A stretch of DNA of 64,000 nucleotides from Jeongeupia sp. USM3 (GTDB lineage Bacteria > Pseudomonadota > Gammaproteobacteria > Burkholderiales > Chitinibacteraceae). The stretch spans positions 744,001 through 808,000 of the forward strand of contig NZ_CP017668.1 in assembly GCF_001808185.1 (NCBI RefSeq), in the 5' to 3' direction. The notes beneath the pieces were generated by a model, which saw nothing but the letters and a program-made list of their open reading frames with translations, was not told the origin of the DNA and ran no database searches. Position numbers and translations under genes: made by a program. Below, piece by piece: positions 35,129 to 44,441 of this stretch. The first letter of the stretch is position 1, and every line of letters starts with the position of its first letter.

Positions 35129-36649
35129 TCAGACCGTCGCGAGCGGAATCTTGCCGATTTTCGCCTGCCACTCCTTCGGCGCGACCGCGTGCACCGAAGT
35201 GCCGCCGCTGTCGACCGCCACTGTCACCGGCATGTCGACGACGTCGAATTCGTAGATCGCTTCCATGCCCAGATCCTCGAAGCCGACGACGCGCGAACCC
35301 TTGATCGCCTTCGACACGAGGTAGGCCGCACCGCCAACCGCCATCAGGTAGACCGACTGGTGCTGCTTGATCGCGTCGATGGCGACCGGACCGCGCTCGG
35401 CCTTGCCGATCATGCCCAGCAAACCGGTCTGCGCCAGCACCTGACCGGTGAACTTGTCCATCCGCGTCGCCGTGGTCGGGCCGGCCGGGCCGACAACTTC
35501 GTCGCGCACCGGGTCGACCGGGCCGACGTAGTAGATGAAGCGGTTGGTGAAGTCGACCGGTAGCTTCTCGCCCTTGCCCAGCATCTCGACCATGCGCTTG
35601 TGGGCGGCATCACGGCCGGTGAGCATCTTGCCGTTCAGCAGCAGCGTCTGGCCCGGCTTCCAGCTGGCGACTTCGTCGCGGGTCACGGTGTTCAGGTCGA
35701 CACGGGTGGATTCGCTGGACGGCGTCCAGGTCACCTCCGGCCAGTCTTCGAGCTTCGGCGCTTCGAGCACAGCCGGGCCGGAACCGTCGAGAATGAAATG
35801 CACGTGGCGCGTCGCCGCGCAGTTCGGGATCATCGCCACCGGCAGGCTGGCGGCGTGGGTCGGGTAGTCCTTGATCTTGACGTCGAGCACGGTGGCCAGG
35901 CCGCCAAGGCCCTGCGCGCCGATGCCCAGTGCATTGACCTTTTCGTACAGCTCGATCCGCAGTTCCTCGGCGCGGTTCTGCGGGCCGCGTTCGATCAGCT
36001 CATGGATGTCGATCTCCTCCATCAGCGCTTCCTTGGCCATCACCATCGCCTTCTCGGCGGTGCCGCCGATGCCGATGCCGAGCATGCCCGGCGGACACCA
36101 GCCGGCGCCCATCAGCGGCACGGTCTTGAGTACCCAGTCGACAATGCTGTCGGACGGGTTGAGCATGACGAACTTGGTCTTGTTTTCCGAACCGCCGCCC
36201 TTGGCGGCGATGTCGATCTCGACCGTATCGCCGGGGACGATCTCGTAATGGATCACCGCCGGCGTGTTGTCGCGGGTGTTGCGGCGCGAACCGGCCGGGT
36301 CCATCAGGATCGACGCGCGCAGCTTGTTGTCCGGATGCAGGTAAGCGCGGCGCACGCCTTCGTTGACCATGTCAGTCACGCCCATCGTACAGCCTTCCCA
36401 CTGCACGTTCATGCCGACGCGGACGAAACAGGTGACGATGCCGGTGTCCTGACAGATCGGACGCTTGCCTTCGGCGCACATCCGGCTGTTGGTGAGGATC
36501 TGCGCGATCGCATCCTTGGCGGCCGGGCTTTCCTCGCGCTCGTACGCCTTGCCAAGGGCCTGGATGTAGTCTTTCGGGTGGTAGTAGCTGATGTACTGCA
36601 GCGCATCGGCAATGCTGTCGATCAGATCGTCCTGACGGATGACGGCCAT
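35129..36649 (-). CDS. fumA: Class I fumarate hydratase (iron–sulfur)
   Basis: A 506-residue class I fumarase interconverting fumarate and malate in the TCA cycle. The N-terminal alpha domain has ICQDTGIVTCFVRVGMNV and GAGWCPPGMLGIGIGGTAEKAM; the C-terminal beta domain has TGRDAAHKRMVEMLGKGE and IYYVGPVDPVRDEVVGPAGPTTATRMD. Three cysteines suited to the oxygen-sensitive [4Fe-4S] cluster are present. The start at 36649 follows GGAG; the 31 upstream in-frame codons were rejected. Confidence 0.94.
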   Translation of the reverse strand: MAVIRQDDLIDSIADALQYISYYHPKDYIQALGKAYEREESPAAKDAIAQILTNSRMCAEGKRPICQDTGIVTCFVRVGMNVQWEGCTMGVTDMVNEGVRRAYLHPDNKLRASILMDPAGSRRNTRDNTPAVIHYEIVPGDTVEIDIAAKGGGSENKTKFVMLNPSDSIVDWVLKTVPLMGAGWCPPGMLGIGIGGTAEKAMVMAKEALMEEIDIHELIERGPQNRAEELRIELYEKVNALGIGAQGLGGLATVLDVKIKDYPTHAASLPVAMIPNCAATRHVHFILDGSGPAVLEAPKLEDWPEVTWTPSSESTRVDLNTVTRDEVASWKPGQTLLLNGKMLTGRDAAHKRMVEMLGKGEKLPVDFTNRFIYYVGPVDPVRDEVVGPAGPTTATRMDKFTGQVLAQTGLLGMIGKAERGPVAIDAIKQHQSVYLMAVGGAAYLVSKAIKGSRVVGFEDLGMEAIYEFDVVDMPVTVAVDSGGTSVHAVAPKEWQAKIGKIPLATV

Positions 36650-36805
36650 GAAGTGCTCCGGGGCTTGGGCGGGAAAAGTGTGCATTTTACCAGTGCGCGC
36701 AGCGTTGTCGCGCCCCGGGATTACCGCAAGACGTAGAATCATCTAGATGAAACAACCACCGGCTAGCATCTCGGCCAATCTAACGACAACGGACAGGAAC
36801 ACGGC

Positions 36806-37531
36806 ATGAGGGTTGAACGCGGATCGGGCATTGCGGTGTGGCGGCAGATCGAACTGGCGCTCGCCGCCGACATCGCCAGCAAGGCGATCACCGAGCGCCT
36901 GCCCAACGAGATCGAGCTGGCCGGCCGCTTCAACGTCAACCGCCATACGGTCCGCCGCGCGGTACAGGCGCTGGAAAGCCGCGGCCTCGTCCGCATCGAG
37001 CAGGGGCGCGGCACTTTCGTGCAGGAGGAACTGATCGACTACCGGCTCGGCCGCAAGCGCCGGTTCTCGCACAGCCTCGACGACCAGCAGCGCCGCGGCA
37101 CCAGCCGGATCCAGCGCAGCGCCACCACGGTACCTCGTGACGAAATCTGCGAGCTGCTGGCGATTGCGGCCGGCACCGAGGTGCTCCAGGTCGACGCGCT
37201 CGACGTCGTCGACGACCGCATCATCGGCGTCTGCACCCAGTACTTCCCGCTGCCCCGCTTTGCCGGGCTCGACGCCTGCTATGCCGCCACCGGCTGCATC
37301 GCCGACGTGCTGCCCGGCTTCGGGGTCACCGAATTCAGCCGCAAGCTCAGCCGCGTCACCGCCCGGATGCCGCGCCCCGAAACGGCCCAGCTGCTGGCCC
37401 AGCCGAAAACCCAGCCGATCCTTTATGTCGAAAACGTCTACGTCGACGCCGCCGGCGTACCGATCGAGTACGGCATCACCCGCTTCGCCGCCGATGCGGT
37501 CCAGCTGCTGATCGAGCCCGAGGCCGCGTGA
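36806..37531 (+). CDS. phnF: GntR-family regulator PhnF (HutC/UTRA type)
   Basis: A 241-residue regulator: a GntR winged helix (VWRQIELALAADIASKAITERLPNEIEL, then RHTVRRAVQALESRGLVRIEQGRGTFV) and a C-terminal UTRA ligand-binding domain. The full pattern, with FVQEELIDYRLGRKRRFS, is that of PhnF, the repressor of phosphonate C–P lyase genes. No C–P lyase genes are in the window. It is followed directly by a NUDIX gene with one base of overlap (TGATG). Confidence 0.85.
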   Translation: MRVERGSGIAVWRQIELALAADIASKAITERLPNEIELAGRFNVNRHTVRRAVQALESRGLVRIEQGRGTFVQEELIDYRLGRKRRFSHSLDDQQRRGTSRIQRSATTVPRDEICELLAIAAGTEVLQVDALDVVDDRIIGVCTQYFPLPRFAGLDACYAATGCIADVLPGFGVTEFSRKLSRVTARMPRPETAQLLAQPKTQPILYVENVYVDAAGVPIEYGITRFAADAVQLLIEPEAA

Positions 37532-38325
37532 TGGACGCGCGGATCGACGCCTACCTCGGCACCCAGCCGCGCTTCGACGCCAGCGGCCTGATTCGCTTCC
37601 ACGTTTACGGTCAGGCCGTCGGCTGGCTGGAACCGCACACCTGCGCCTTTCTGCAGACGCTGTCGCCGCGCTTTGCCGCCAGCGGCCCCGCCCTGCATGT
37701 CGTGGCGGAACCCGGACAGGCCGAAGCGCTGCTCGCGCACGCCGCGCTGGCGATGCGCGAAGCCGGGCTGATCCGCGGCTGGCGCAACGAGCGCTACACC
37801 TGCTTTGCCCCCGATGCCCGCGGCCTGCCCGATCCCGCCCGGCCACTGTTCGCACTGGAACGCGCGGCCTTCAGGCGCTTCGGCCTGACCAGCCGTGCGG
37901 TCCACGTCAACGGTTACACCGCAGGCCGGCAGTTGTGGATCGCCCGTCGCAGTGCAAGCAAGGCCATCGACCCGAACCGGCTCGACAATCTGGCCGCAGG
38001 CGGCATCGCCGCAGGCGAAACACCCGACACCTGCGCCGTTCGCGAACTGTGGGAGGAAGCCGGCGTAGCGGCGCCGCTGGCACGACAGGCGGCGGCGAGC
38101 GGCATGCTGCGCACGACGCGCAACGAGCCCGACGGCACGCACGACGAGGTGCTCCACACCTACGACCTGCAGTTGCCGGACGATTTCGTGCCGCACAATA
38201 CCGACGGCGAGGTCGCCGGCTTCACCCTTCTGCCGGTCGGTGAAGCGCTGGATCGGCTCGCCGATTTCACCCGCGACGCCGGCCTCGCCACCGTGCGACT
38301 CGTACGCGACCGGGGCTGGGCATGA
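37531..38325 (+). CDS. NUDIX hydrolase, DUF4743/Tnr3-like
   Basis: A 264-residue protein. The N-terminal about 110 residues are a DUF4743-type domain (IRFHVYGQAVGWLEPH). The C-terminal NUDIX fold has the complete box GGIAAGETPDTCAVRELWEEAGV (Gx5Ex7REUxEExGU). This layout is shared with the NUDIX part of fungal Tnr3, which removes oxidised thiamine diphosphate; that function here is inferred. The ATG overlaps the phnF stop and its own stop overlaps the thpR start as ATGA, giving a translationally coupled run. Confidence 0.85.
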   Translation: MDARIDAYLGTQPRFDASGLIRFHVYGQAVGWLEPHTCAFLQTLSPRFAASGPALHVVAEPGQAEALLAHAALAMREAGLIRGWRNERYTCFAPDARGLPDPARPLFALERAAFRRFGLTSRAVHVNGYTAGRQLWIARRSASKAIDPNRLDNLAAGGIAAGETPDTCAVRELWEEAGVAAPLARQAAASGMLRTTRNEPDGTHDEVLHTYDLQLPDDFVPHNTDGEVAGFTLLPVGEALDRLADFTRDAGLATVRLVRDRGWA

Positions 38326-38831
38326 GGTTGTTCATCGGCCTCGAGCCGCCGCAGCCGGTGCGCAAGGCGATCACCGCCGAGCGCAAGCGCCTGCACGCGC
38401 TGCTCGGCGGCAGGCCGACTGCAGACTACAACCTGCACCTGACGCTGGCCTTCGTCGGCGCCACCGACGTACACACGGCACAGCGGCTGCAGGCGCTGAT
38501 CGCCACGATCGACCGGCCACGCTTTGCCGTCGATCTCGACATCGCCGGCAACTTCAGGGACGGCGCCATCGTCTGGCTGGGCAGCAGCACACCGCCGGCC
38601 GGGCTCGAAGCGCTGGCCGGCGAGCTGCGCAGCGCGATGGACGCCGCCGGCATCACCTTCGACCCGCTGCCCTTCGCACCGCATGTCACCCTGATGCGCA
38701 AGGGCGCCCCCGTCACCGAGACGCTGGCGGCGCCCATCCGCTGGCCTGTCGAGCACCTCGTGCTGTACGTGTCCGAATCGACGCCGCACGGCGTCCGCTA
38801 CCGCCCGCTGTACCGCCATGCGTTGAAGTGA
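38322..38831 (+). CDS. thpR: RNA 2',3'-cyclic phosphodiesterase (2'-5' RNA ligase family)
   Basis: A 169-residue 2H phosphoesterase with both HxTx motifs: NLHLTLAFVG near residue 40 and APHVTLMRKG near residue 125. It opens 2',3'-cyclic phosphates on RNA ends. It is the last gene of the phnF–NUDIX–thpR run. Cyclic phosphates also arise during phosphonate degradation (PhnP/PhnPP steps), which makes the phnF link interesting, but a simple RNA-repair role is equally possible. Confidence 0.9.
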   Translation: MRLFIGLEPPQPVRKAITAERKRLHALLGGRPTADYNLHLTLAFVGATDVHTAQRLQALIATIDRPRFAVDLDIAGNFRDGAIVWLGSSTPPAGLEALAGELRSAMDAAGITFDPLPFAPHVTLMRKGAPVTETLAAPIRWPVEHLVLYVSESTPHGVRYRPLYRHALK

Positions 38832-38948
38832 ACCACCAGGCGCTACCGACGACATGCCGCGACGCCGGCAAGGTCGTGCACAACGTCCCGCGGGCATTCC
38901 CGTCGGCCCCGACAGGCAGCGCGCACGCCGGCAGGATTACGGGCCGCG

Positions 38949-39779
38949 CTAACGCGCCACCGGGTTGTCCGGATGCGCGCACCATTCGCTCCACGACCCC
39001 GGGTACAGCCTCGCGCCCGGCAGGCCGGCCAGTTCGAGCGCGAACAGGTTGTGACAGGCAGTGACGCCCGATCCGCACTGGCAGATCAGCCCCGCGGGCG
39101 GATATTCGCCGAGCACCGCCAGCCATTCGTCACGCAACTGCGCCGCCGGCTTGAACCGGCCGCCGGCGTCGAGGTTGTGCTGGAAAAAACGGTTCGCCGC
39201 ACCGGGGATATGCCCACCGACCGGGTCGATCGTTTCGCCGAGGCCCCGATAGCGCTCCGGACTGCGGGCATCGACGACAAGACAGGCCGGCTCATCGAGA
39301 TTCGCCCGGACTTGCAGCATGTCCACCACGACCGTCGCATCTGGCCTTGCATCAAAGCGCACCGCGGTCGGCTGCGCCACCTCGGCCGACACCGGCAGAC
39401 CGGCGGCCAGCCACGCCTGCCAGCCGCCATCGAGCACGGCAACCCGCTCGTGCCCCAGCCAGCGCAACAGCCACCACAGCCTTGCGGCGAACATCCCGCC
39501 CGACGCGTCGTAGGCGACGACCTGCGTCCGCGCGCCGATGCCGGCGCGGCCCGCCCACTCGGCCAGCGCTTCCGGCGCCGGCAAGGGATGACGGCCGTTC
39601 AGACCCGACTTCGGGCCGGACAGATCCGTCTCGAGATGGGCGAACACCGCCCCGGGGATATGGCCGGCGTCGTAGGCCTTGCACCCGGCATCGGGGGCGG
39701 CCAGGTCATGCCGGCAATCGACGACCACGCAATCGCCCAGCCGGGCCGCCAGCGCCTGCGGTTCAATCAGCAAAGACAA
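38949..39779 (-). CDS. sseA: Rhodanese-type 3-mercaptopyruvate sulfurtransferase
   Basis: A 276-residue tandem rhodanese. The inactive N-terminal domain (CVVVDCRHDLAAPDAG) and the catalytic C-terminal domain with the active-site loop CQCGSGVTACHN are present; CGSGVTA is typical of 3-mercaptopyruvate sulfurtransferases rather than thiosulfate sulfurtransferases. It transfers sulfane sulfur to thiols, cyanide or thioredoxin. It is transcribed alone. Confidence 0.9.
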   Translation of the reverse strand: MSLLIEPQALAARLGDCVVVDCRHDLAAPDAGCKAYDAGHIPGAVFAHLETDLSGPKSGLNGRHPLPAPEALAEWAGRAGIGARTQVVAYDASGGMFAARLWWLLRWLGHERVAVLDGGWQAWLAAGLPVSAEVAQPTAVRFDARPDATVVVDMLQVRANLDEPACLVVDARSPERYRGLGETIDPVGGHIPGAANRFFQHNLDAGGRFKPAAQLRDEWLAVLGEYPPAGLICQCGSGVTACHNLFALELAGLPGARLYPGSWSEWCAHPDNPVAR

Positions 39780-39860
39780 GATGTTTCCCCGAAACTTGGA
39801 AAACCCCGATGATAACGCCAGCCCCGAACCCCGTTCATGGCCTTTTCCGGCAATAGACGC

Positions 39861-40025
39861 TCAGTTGCAGCGGAACTGCCCGGCCGAACGTTCAAGCCTG
39901 GCCACCAGCCCGCCCAGCCGGACGGTGGCCGACGAGATTTCGCCGATCGCGCTGCTATCTCCGGTCATCTGCGCCACTTTTTCCACCTGCGCGGACCTTG
40001 TTGGTCGTATCGACGATGCTGACCG
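39861..40025 (-). pseudogene. Remnant of a methyl-accepting chemotaxis protein C-terminus
   Basis: On the minus strand, ending at a TGA at 39861, one frame reads VEKVAQMTGDSSAIGEISSA followed by TVRLGGLVARLERSAGQF. This is the typical last part of a chemoreceptor signalling domain. Upstream the sense continues only in another frame (VSIVDTTNKV), implying a frameshift near 39,990. No start, membrane segment or HAMP domain is present. This is a decayed fragment of a chemoreceptor gene. Confidence 0.5.
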
Positions 40026-40081
40026 CGTATCGGTCGGCCAATCCGCAATCCGGTCGCTTGACGGACGGAGGAACCACCAAG

Positions 40082-40108
40082 AAAAACGCCCTCCGTCGGG
40101 AGGGCGTT
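40082..40108 (-). terminator. Rho-independent terminator after phaA
   Basis: A perfect 10-bp stem AACGCCCTCC / GGAGGGCGTT (40085–40094 with 40099–40108) with a 4-base loop; read on the minus strand it is followed by a five-T run. It lies 21 bases after the thiolase stop. Confidence 0.9.
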
Positions 40109-40129
40109 GCAGACGGCGCAGGCCGGGAC

Positions 40130-41308
40130 TCAGCGTTCGACCGCCAGCGCCACACCCATGCCACCGCCGATGCACAGCGTTGCCAGACCCTTCTTCGCAT
40201 CGCGGCGGATCATTTCGTGCAGCAGCGTCACCAGGATACGCGCACCCGATGCACCGATCGGATGGCCAAGCGCGATCGCGCCGCCGTTGACGTTGACGCG
40301 GTTCCAGTCCCACTTCAGTTCGCGGGCAACGCCGAGCGCCTGCGCGGCGAACGCTTCATTGCCCTCGATCAGGTCGAGGTCGTCGAGCTTCCAGCCGGTG
40401 CGCGCCAGCACGCGCTGCGTCGCCGGCACCGGCCCCATGCCCATCAGGCTCGGTTCGACACCGGCCGACGCGGCGGCACGGATCGTCGCCAGCGGCTTGA
40501 GGCCGAGCGCCTCGGCCTTCTCGCGCGTCATCAGCAGCACCGCAGCGGCGCCGTCGTTGATGCCCGACGCGTTGCCGGCGGTAACCGTGCCTTCCTTGTC
40601 GAAGGCCGGGCGCAGCTTGGCCAGACCTTCCATCGTCGCATTGGTCTTGATGAACTCGTCGGCGGCGAACACGACCGGGTCGCCCTTCTTCTGCGGAATC
40701 GTCACCGGAACGATTTCATCGGCAAAGCGGCCCGCTGCCTGGGCGGCGGCGGCCTTTTGCTGCGACGACAGTGCCAGTTCGTCCTGCTCGGTCCGGCTGA
40801 TGCCGTACTTTTTGGCGATGTTCTCGGCGGTCACACCCATGTGGTACTTGTTGTACACATCGGTCAGGCCGTCGTAGACCATCGTGTCGACCAGTTGCGC
40901 GTTGCCCATGCGGAAGCCGTCGCGCGAACCCGGCAGGATGTGCGGCGTCGCGCTCATGTTTTCCTGGCCGCCTGCGATGACGATGTCGGACTCGCCCGAC
41001 AGGATCGCCTGCAGGCCGAGCGCGACGGCCTTCAGGCCCGAACCGCAGACCTGATTGATCGTCAGTCCCGGCGTTGCGTCCGGCAGCCCTGCAAGGCGCA
41101 GTGCCTGACGGGCCGGGTTCTGGCCGAGGCCGGCGGTCAGCACGTTGCCGAGGATGACCTCGCTGACCTGATCGGCGGCAAGGCCGGTTTTTTCCAGCAA
41201 CGCACGAATCACGGTCGCGCCGAGTTCAGGCGCGGCCACCTTGGCCAGCGCGCCGCCGAAATTGCCCAGCGCGGTCCGTTGTGCAGCGACGATAACGATG
41301 TCGGTCAT
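40130..41308 (-). CDS. phaA: Acetyl-CoA acetyltransferase (beta-ketothiolase)
   Basis: A 392-residue biosynthetic thiolase joining two acetyl-CoA into acetoacetyl-CoA. The nucleophile is C88 in NQVCGSGLKAV, with GHPIGASGARI and the second Cys in CIGGGMGVAL near the end. GGQENMSATPH is typical of PhaA/AtoB rather than FadA. It lies 80 bases downstream of phaC on the same strand, giving a phaC–phaA operon for polyhydroxybutyrate; phaB is not in the window. Confidence 0.93.
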   Translation of the reverse strand: MTDIVIVAAQRTALGNFGGALAKVAAPELGATVIRALLEKTGLAADQVSEVILGNVLTAGLGQNPARQALRLAGLPDATPGLTINQVCGSGLKAVALGLQAILSGESDIVIAGGQENMSATPHILPGSRDGFRMGNAQLVDTMVYDGLTDVYNKYHMGVTAENIAKKYGISRTEQDELALSSQQKAAAAQAAGRFADEIVPVTIPQKKGDPVVFAADEFIKTNATMEGLAKLRPAFDKEGTVTAGNASGINDGAAAVLLMTREKAEALGLKPLATIRAAASAGVEPSLMGMGPVPATQRVLARTGWKLDDLDLIEGNEAFAAQALGVARELKWDWNRVNVNGGAIALGHPIGASGARILVTLLHEMIRRDAKKGLATLCIGGGMGVALAVER

Positions 41309-41388
41309 GATGAATCTCCCATGTGCCCGTTCGGGCTGTGTTTTGGATTAACGGATCACCCGCAAGTTCGGCTGACCCGGCACTGCAT

Positions 41389-43104
41389 TCAGGACAGGCG
41401 TTCTTTCACATAACGGCCGGGCGCCGGCTCGATCGGCTTGAACTGACGGTTGCCCAGGGTTTTCGGTGCATCAACGCGCTTGCCGGCACGCGGTGCCAGC
41501 CACTGGCCCCAATCCTGCCACCAGCTTCCCGGACGGGACTCCGCGCCGTCGAACCACACCTGCGGTTCGGCAGCCAGGGTCTCATTGACCCAATAATTGC
41601 GCTTGTTTGTCGATACGGGATTGATCGTACCGGCGATGTGCCCCGACGCGCCGAGCACGAAGCGCAGCGGCCCCTTGAAGATGCCGGTGGTCCGGTAAGC
41701 CGACGTCCACGGCACGATATGGTCTTCACGCGCGGCGAACACATAGGTCGGCAGGGTGATCGTCGTCAGGTCGATCGGCACCCCGCACAGCGAAAACGAC
41801 CCCGGCTTGGCGAGATTGTTGTCGAAGTACATATTGCGCAGGAACCACGTGTGCATCGGCAACGCCAGGTTGGCCGAATCGTTGTTCCAGTACAGCAGGT
41901 CGAACGGCGGCGGCGTCTTGCCCTTCAGGTAGTTGTTGACGACATAGTTCCACACCAGGTCGTTGGCGCGCAGCGCGGCGAAGGTGCGCGCCAGCTCCTT
42001 GCCCGAGATCACGCCACCTTGCGCGATGACCGCCTCGCGGCTGGCGACGACGGCCGGATCGAGAAAGTGCTTGATGTCGCCGGGTTCGCTGTGGTCGATC
42101 ATCACCGTCATCAGCGTCAGCGACTCGAACCAGTCCTGCCCGCGTGCCTGCATCACCGGCACTGCCGACGACACCAGTTCGCCGCCGATGCAGAACGACA
42201 GCACATTCGTTTTCTCGCGCTTCGTGATTTTGCGTACCGCGTCGGTCGCCGCGACCACGCCCTGTTCGATATAGTCGTCCCACTTCAGATGGCCGAGTTC
42301 CGGCGTGATCGACTTCCATGACACCAGAAAGGTCGTATGCCCTTCGCCGACGACCCAGCGCACCATCGAGTTCTCGGGCTTGAGGTCCATGATGTAATAC
42401 TTGTTGACGCACGGCGGCACGATCAGCAGCGGCGTCTCGAACACGTCGGCCGTACTCGGCGAATACTGGATCAGCTGGATCAACTCGTTCTCGAACACCA
42501 CCTGCCCCGGCGTCACGGCCAGGTTCTCGCCGACGACGAACTGCGATTCGTCGGTCATGGTGATCACGCCTTTCTGCATGTCCTCCAGCAGCTTCTTCAT
42601 CCCCTCGTTCAGGCTCTCGCCCTGGGTATCGACGGCAAGCTTGAGCACTTCGGGATTGGTCACGGCGAAATTGGCCGGGCTGATCGCATCGATGTACTGG
42701 CGTGCGAAGAAGGCCATCCTTTCCTTGGTGTCCTCGTCAGCGTGGACATGCTCGACCATCTGGGTCAGCCATTTCGACGTCAGCAGGTAGTTCTGCTTGA
42801 GGAAACTGAAGATCGGCAACTCCCATTCGGGTGAGGAGAAGCGGCGATCGCCCTTCTCCGCCTCGACGACCGGCGCCTCGCCGGCACCGATCAGCTGCAG
42901 CCAGAGGTTGAGCTGCTGCCGATAGAAAGCGTTGTGCGTATCGAACGCTTCGGCCGAAACCCCCTGTACCGGTGGAAACCCCTGCGGACTTGCCGCAAGC
43001 GGCGTGACCGCGTTGACCCAACTTCCCCACCACTTCTGGTTGGCTTCGTTGAACTGCTGGAAAAACGATTCAAGCGACATCGGCTGCAACACGGGATGCT
43101 CCAT
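41389..43104 (-). CDS. phaC: Class I poly(3-hydroxyalkanoate) synthase
   Basis: A 571-residue PHA synthase. The N-terminal domain begins LESFFQQFNEANQKWWGSWV. The alpha/beta-hydrolase core has TPLLIVPPCVNKYYIMDL and WRSIT-like GHTTFLVSWKSITPELG. The lipase-like box reads LSFCIGGEL with the nucleophile Cys near residue 305; the first Gly of GxCxG is Ser here. HIAGTINPV supplies the catalytic His. Length and domain order fit class I (short-chain monomers). The start at 43104 was used; a start eight codons later is also possible. Confidence 0.95.
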   Translation of the reverse strand: MEHPVLQPMSLESFFQQFNEANQKWWGSWVNAVTPLAASPQGFPPVQGVSAEAFDTHNAFYRQQLNLWLQLIGAGEAPVVEAEKGDRRFSSPEWELPIFSFLKQNYLLTSKWLTQMVEHVHADEDTKERMAFFARQYIDAISPANFAVTNPEVLKLAVDTQGESLNEGMKKLLEDMQKGVITMTDESQFVVGENLAVTPGQVVFENELIQLIQYSPSTADVFETPLLIVPPCVNKYYIMDLKPENSMVRWVVGEGHTTFLVSWKSITPELGHLKWDDYIEQGVVAATDAVRKITKREKTNVLSFCIGGELVSSAVPVMQARGQDWFESLTLMTVMIDHSEPGDIKHFLDPAVVASREAVIAQGGVISGKELARTFAALRANDLVWNYVVNNYLKGKTPPPFDLLYWNNDSANLALPMHTWFLRNMYFDNNLAKPGSFSLCGVPIDLTTITLPTYVFAAREDHIVPWTSAYRTTGIFKGPLRFVLGASGHIAGTINPVSTNKRNYWVNETLAAEPQVWFDGAESRPGSWWQDWGQWLAPRAGKRVDAPKTLGNRQFKPIEPAPGRYVKERLS

Positions 43105-43324
43105 TCAGATACAGCGGCTCACGATCACCGGCGTCTCACAACCGCCGATGGTGCATCGCAGCATATTAGAAATATCACATTGTCTGCAAGCATCGCGAAA
43201 TGTTTAAACAATCGTCTGCAAATCATCCGATTAGCATTTGATTTTTCGCCACATTTTCAGCCAAACCTGCTTTAGAATAAGAATCAACTGATGTAAGTAG
43301 TACGCACTCGACTCCGAGGTTTTG

Positions 43325-44383
43325 ATGAAACCAAGAATTTCCGGGCTTTGCGCCGTACTGGCCGCATTTGCGCTCGTCGCCGCGCCGATGGCCGAAGCTG
43401 CAACCCAGAATGCCCAAACCAGCAGCAAAACGGCCAAGTCCAAGCCTGCCGGCAAACAAACTGTTGCGAAAAATCAACAGAAGAAAACCGCTCAGCCGAA
43501 AAAACCGGCCATTAAGGTTACGGTCAGAAAACAGAGCAATGTGAGTCGCCAGGCCATTGCCAACGCCCGCCAGGAAGTCCGCGTATCCCGCGCCGTCGCC
43601 GTGCCCTCGACGCTGGAGCGTCCCGGCGTGCAGTCCTCGGCCGCGCTGATCGTCAACGAACACAGCGGCGAGGTCATCTACGAGAAGAACGCCGACGCCC
43701 AGATGCCGATCGCGTCGATCACCAAGCTGATGACGGCGATGGTGACGCTCGATGCACACCTGCCGATGAACGAGCTGATCACCATCAGCGAAGGCGACGT
43801 CGACATGCTCAAGCACACCAGCTCGCGGCTGTCGGTCGGCACCTCGCTGACCCGGGCCGAGGTGCTGCTGCTGGCCTTGATGTCGTCGGAAAACCGCGCC
43901 GCCGCCGCGCTGTCGCGCACCTACCCGGGCGGGCGCGACGCGTTCATCCGCAAGATGAACGAAAAAGCCATGCAGCTCGGCATGCGCGGCAGCCGCTTTT
44001 ATGATTCGACCGGTCTGACGCCGAGCAATGTGTCGACGCCGCGCGACCTCGTCCAGCTGGTCAAGGCCGCGCACCGCTACCCGGAGATCCACCAGTTCTC
44101 GACATCGAGCGAGTACCGCTTCATGTCCAACCTCAACGGCCGGGAAATGGTCTATCGCAATACCAACCCGCTGGTGAAGTCGGATGACTGGGACATCGGC
44201 CTGTCCAAGACCGGCTTCATCAACGAAGCCGGCCATTGCATCGTGCTGCAGGCGACCATCGAAGGCACGCCGGTGGTGATGATCCTGATGGACTCGCAGG
44301 GCAGCTATACCCGGATCGGAGATGCCAACCGGGTGAAGAAATGGCTGGAGACCAGCCCGTACGCCAAGCTGCGCGCCGGTTGA
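43325..44383 (+). CDS. pbpG: D-alanyl-D-alanine endopeptidase PbpG (PBP7)
   Basis: A 352-residue periplasmic peptidase that cuts D-Ala–mDAP crosslinks. It has a signal peptide (residues 1–26, ending AEA), a Lys/Gln-rich linker up to about residue 65, and then an S11 peptidase domain with S131-I-T-K134, S188-E-N190 and K295-T-G297, the three active-site motifs. Its linker is longer than in E. coli PBP7. It is convergent with trxC and shares a terminator. Confidence 0.93.
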   Translation: MKPRISGLCAVLAAFALVAAPMAEAATQNAQTSSKTAKSKPAGKQTVAKNQQKKTAQPKKPAIKVTVRKQSNVSRQAIANARQEVRVSRAVAVPSTLERPGVQSSAALIVNEHSGEVIYEKNADAQMPIASITKLMTAMVTLDAHLPMNELITISEGDVDMLKHTSSRLSVGTSLTRAEVLLLALMSSENRAAAALSRTYPGGRDAFIRKMNEKAMQLGMRGSRFYDSTGLTPSNVSTPRDLVQLVKAAHRYPEIHQFSTSSEYRFMSNLNGREMVYRNTNPLVKSDDWDIGLSKTGFINEAGHCIVLQATIEGTPVVMILMDSQGSYTRIGDANRVKKWLETSPYAKLRAG

Positions 44384-44398
44384 TCCGGCCAATCCGGC

Positions 44399-44427
44399 AA
44401 AACGCCCTGCTCCAGCAGGGCGTTTTT
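44399..44427. terminator. Bidirectional terminator between pbpG and trxC
   Basis: A stem AAAACGCCCTGCT / AGCAGGGCGTTTT around a very small loop, with a T run on both strands (TTTTT on plus, TTTT on minus). It fits both convergent genes. Confidence 0.88.
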
Positions 44428-44441
44428 CATTTGCGCCGGCT

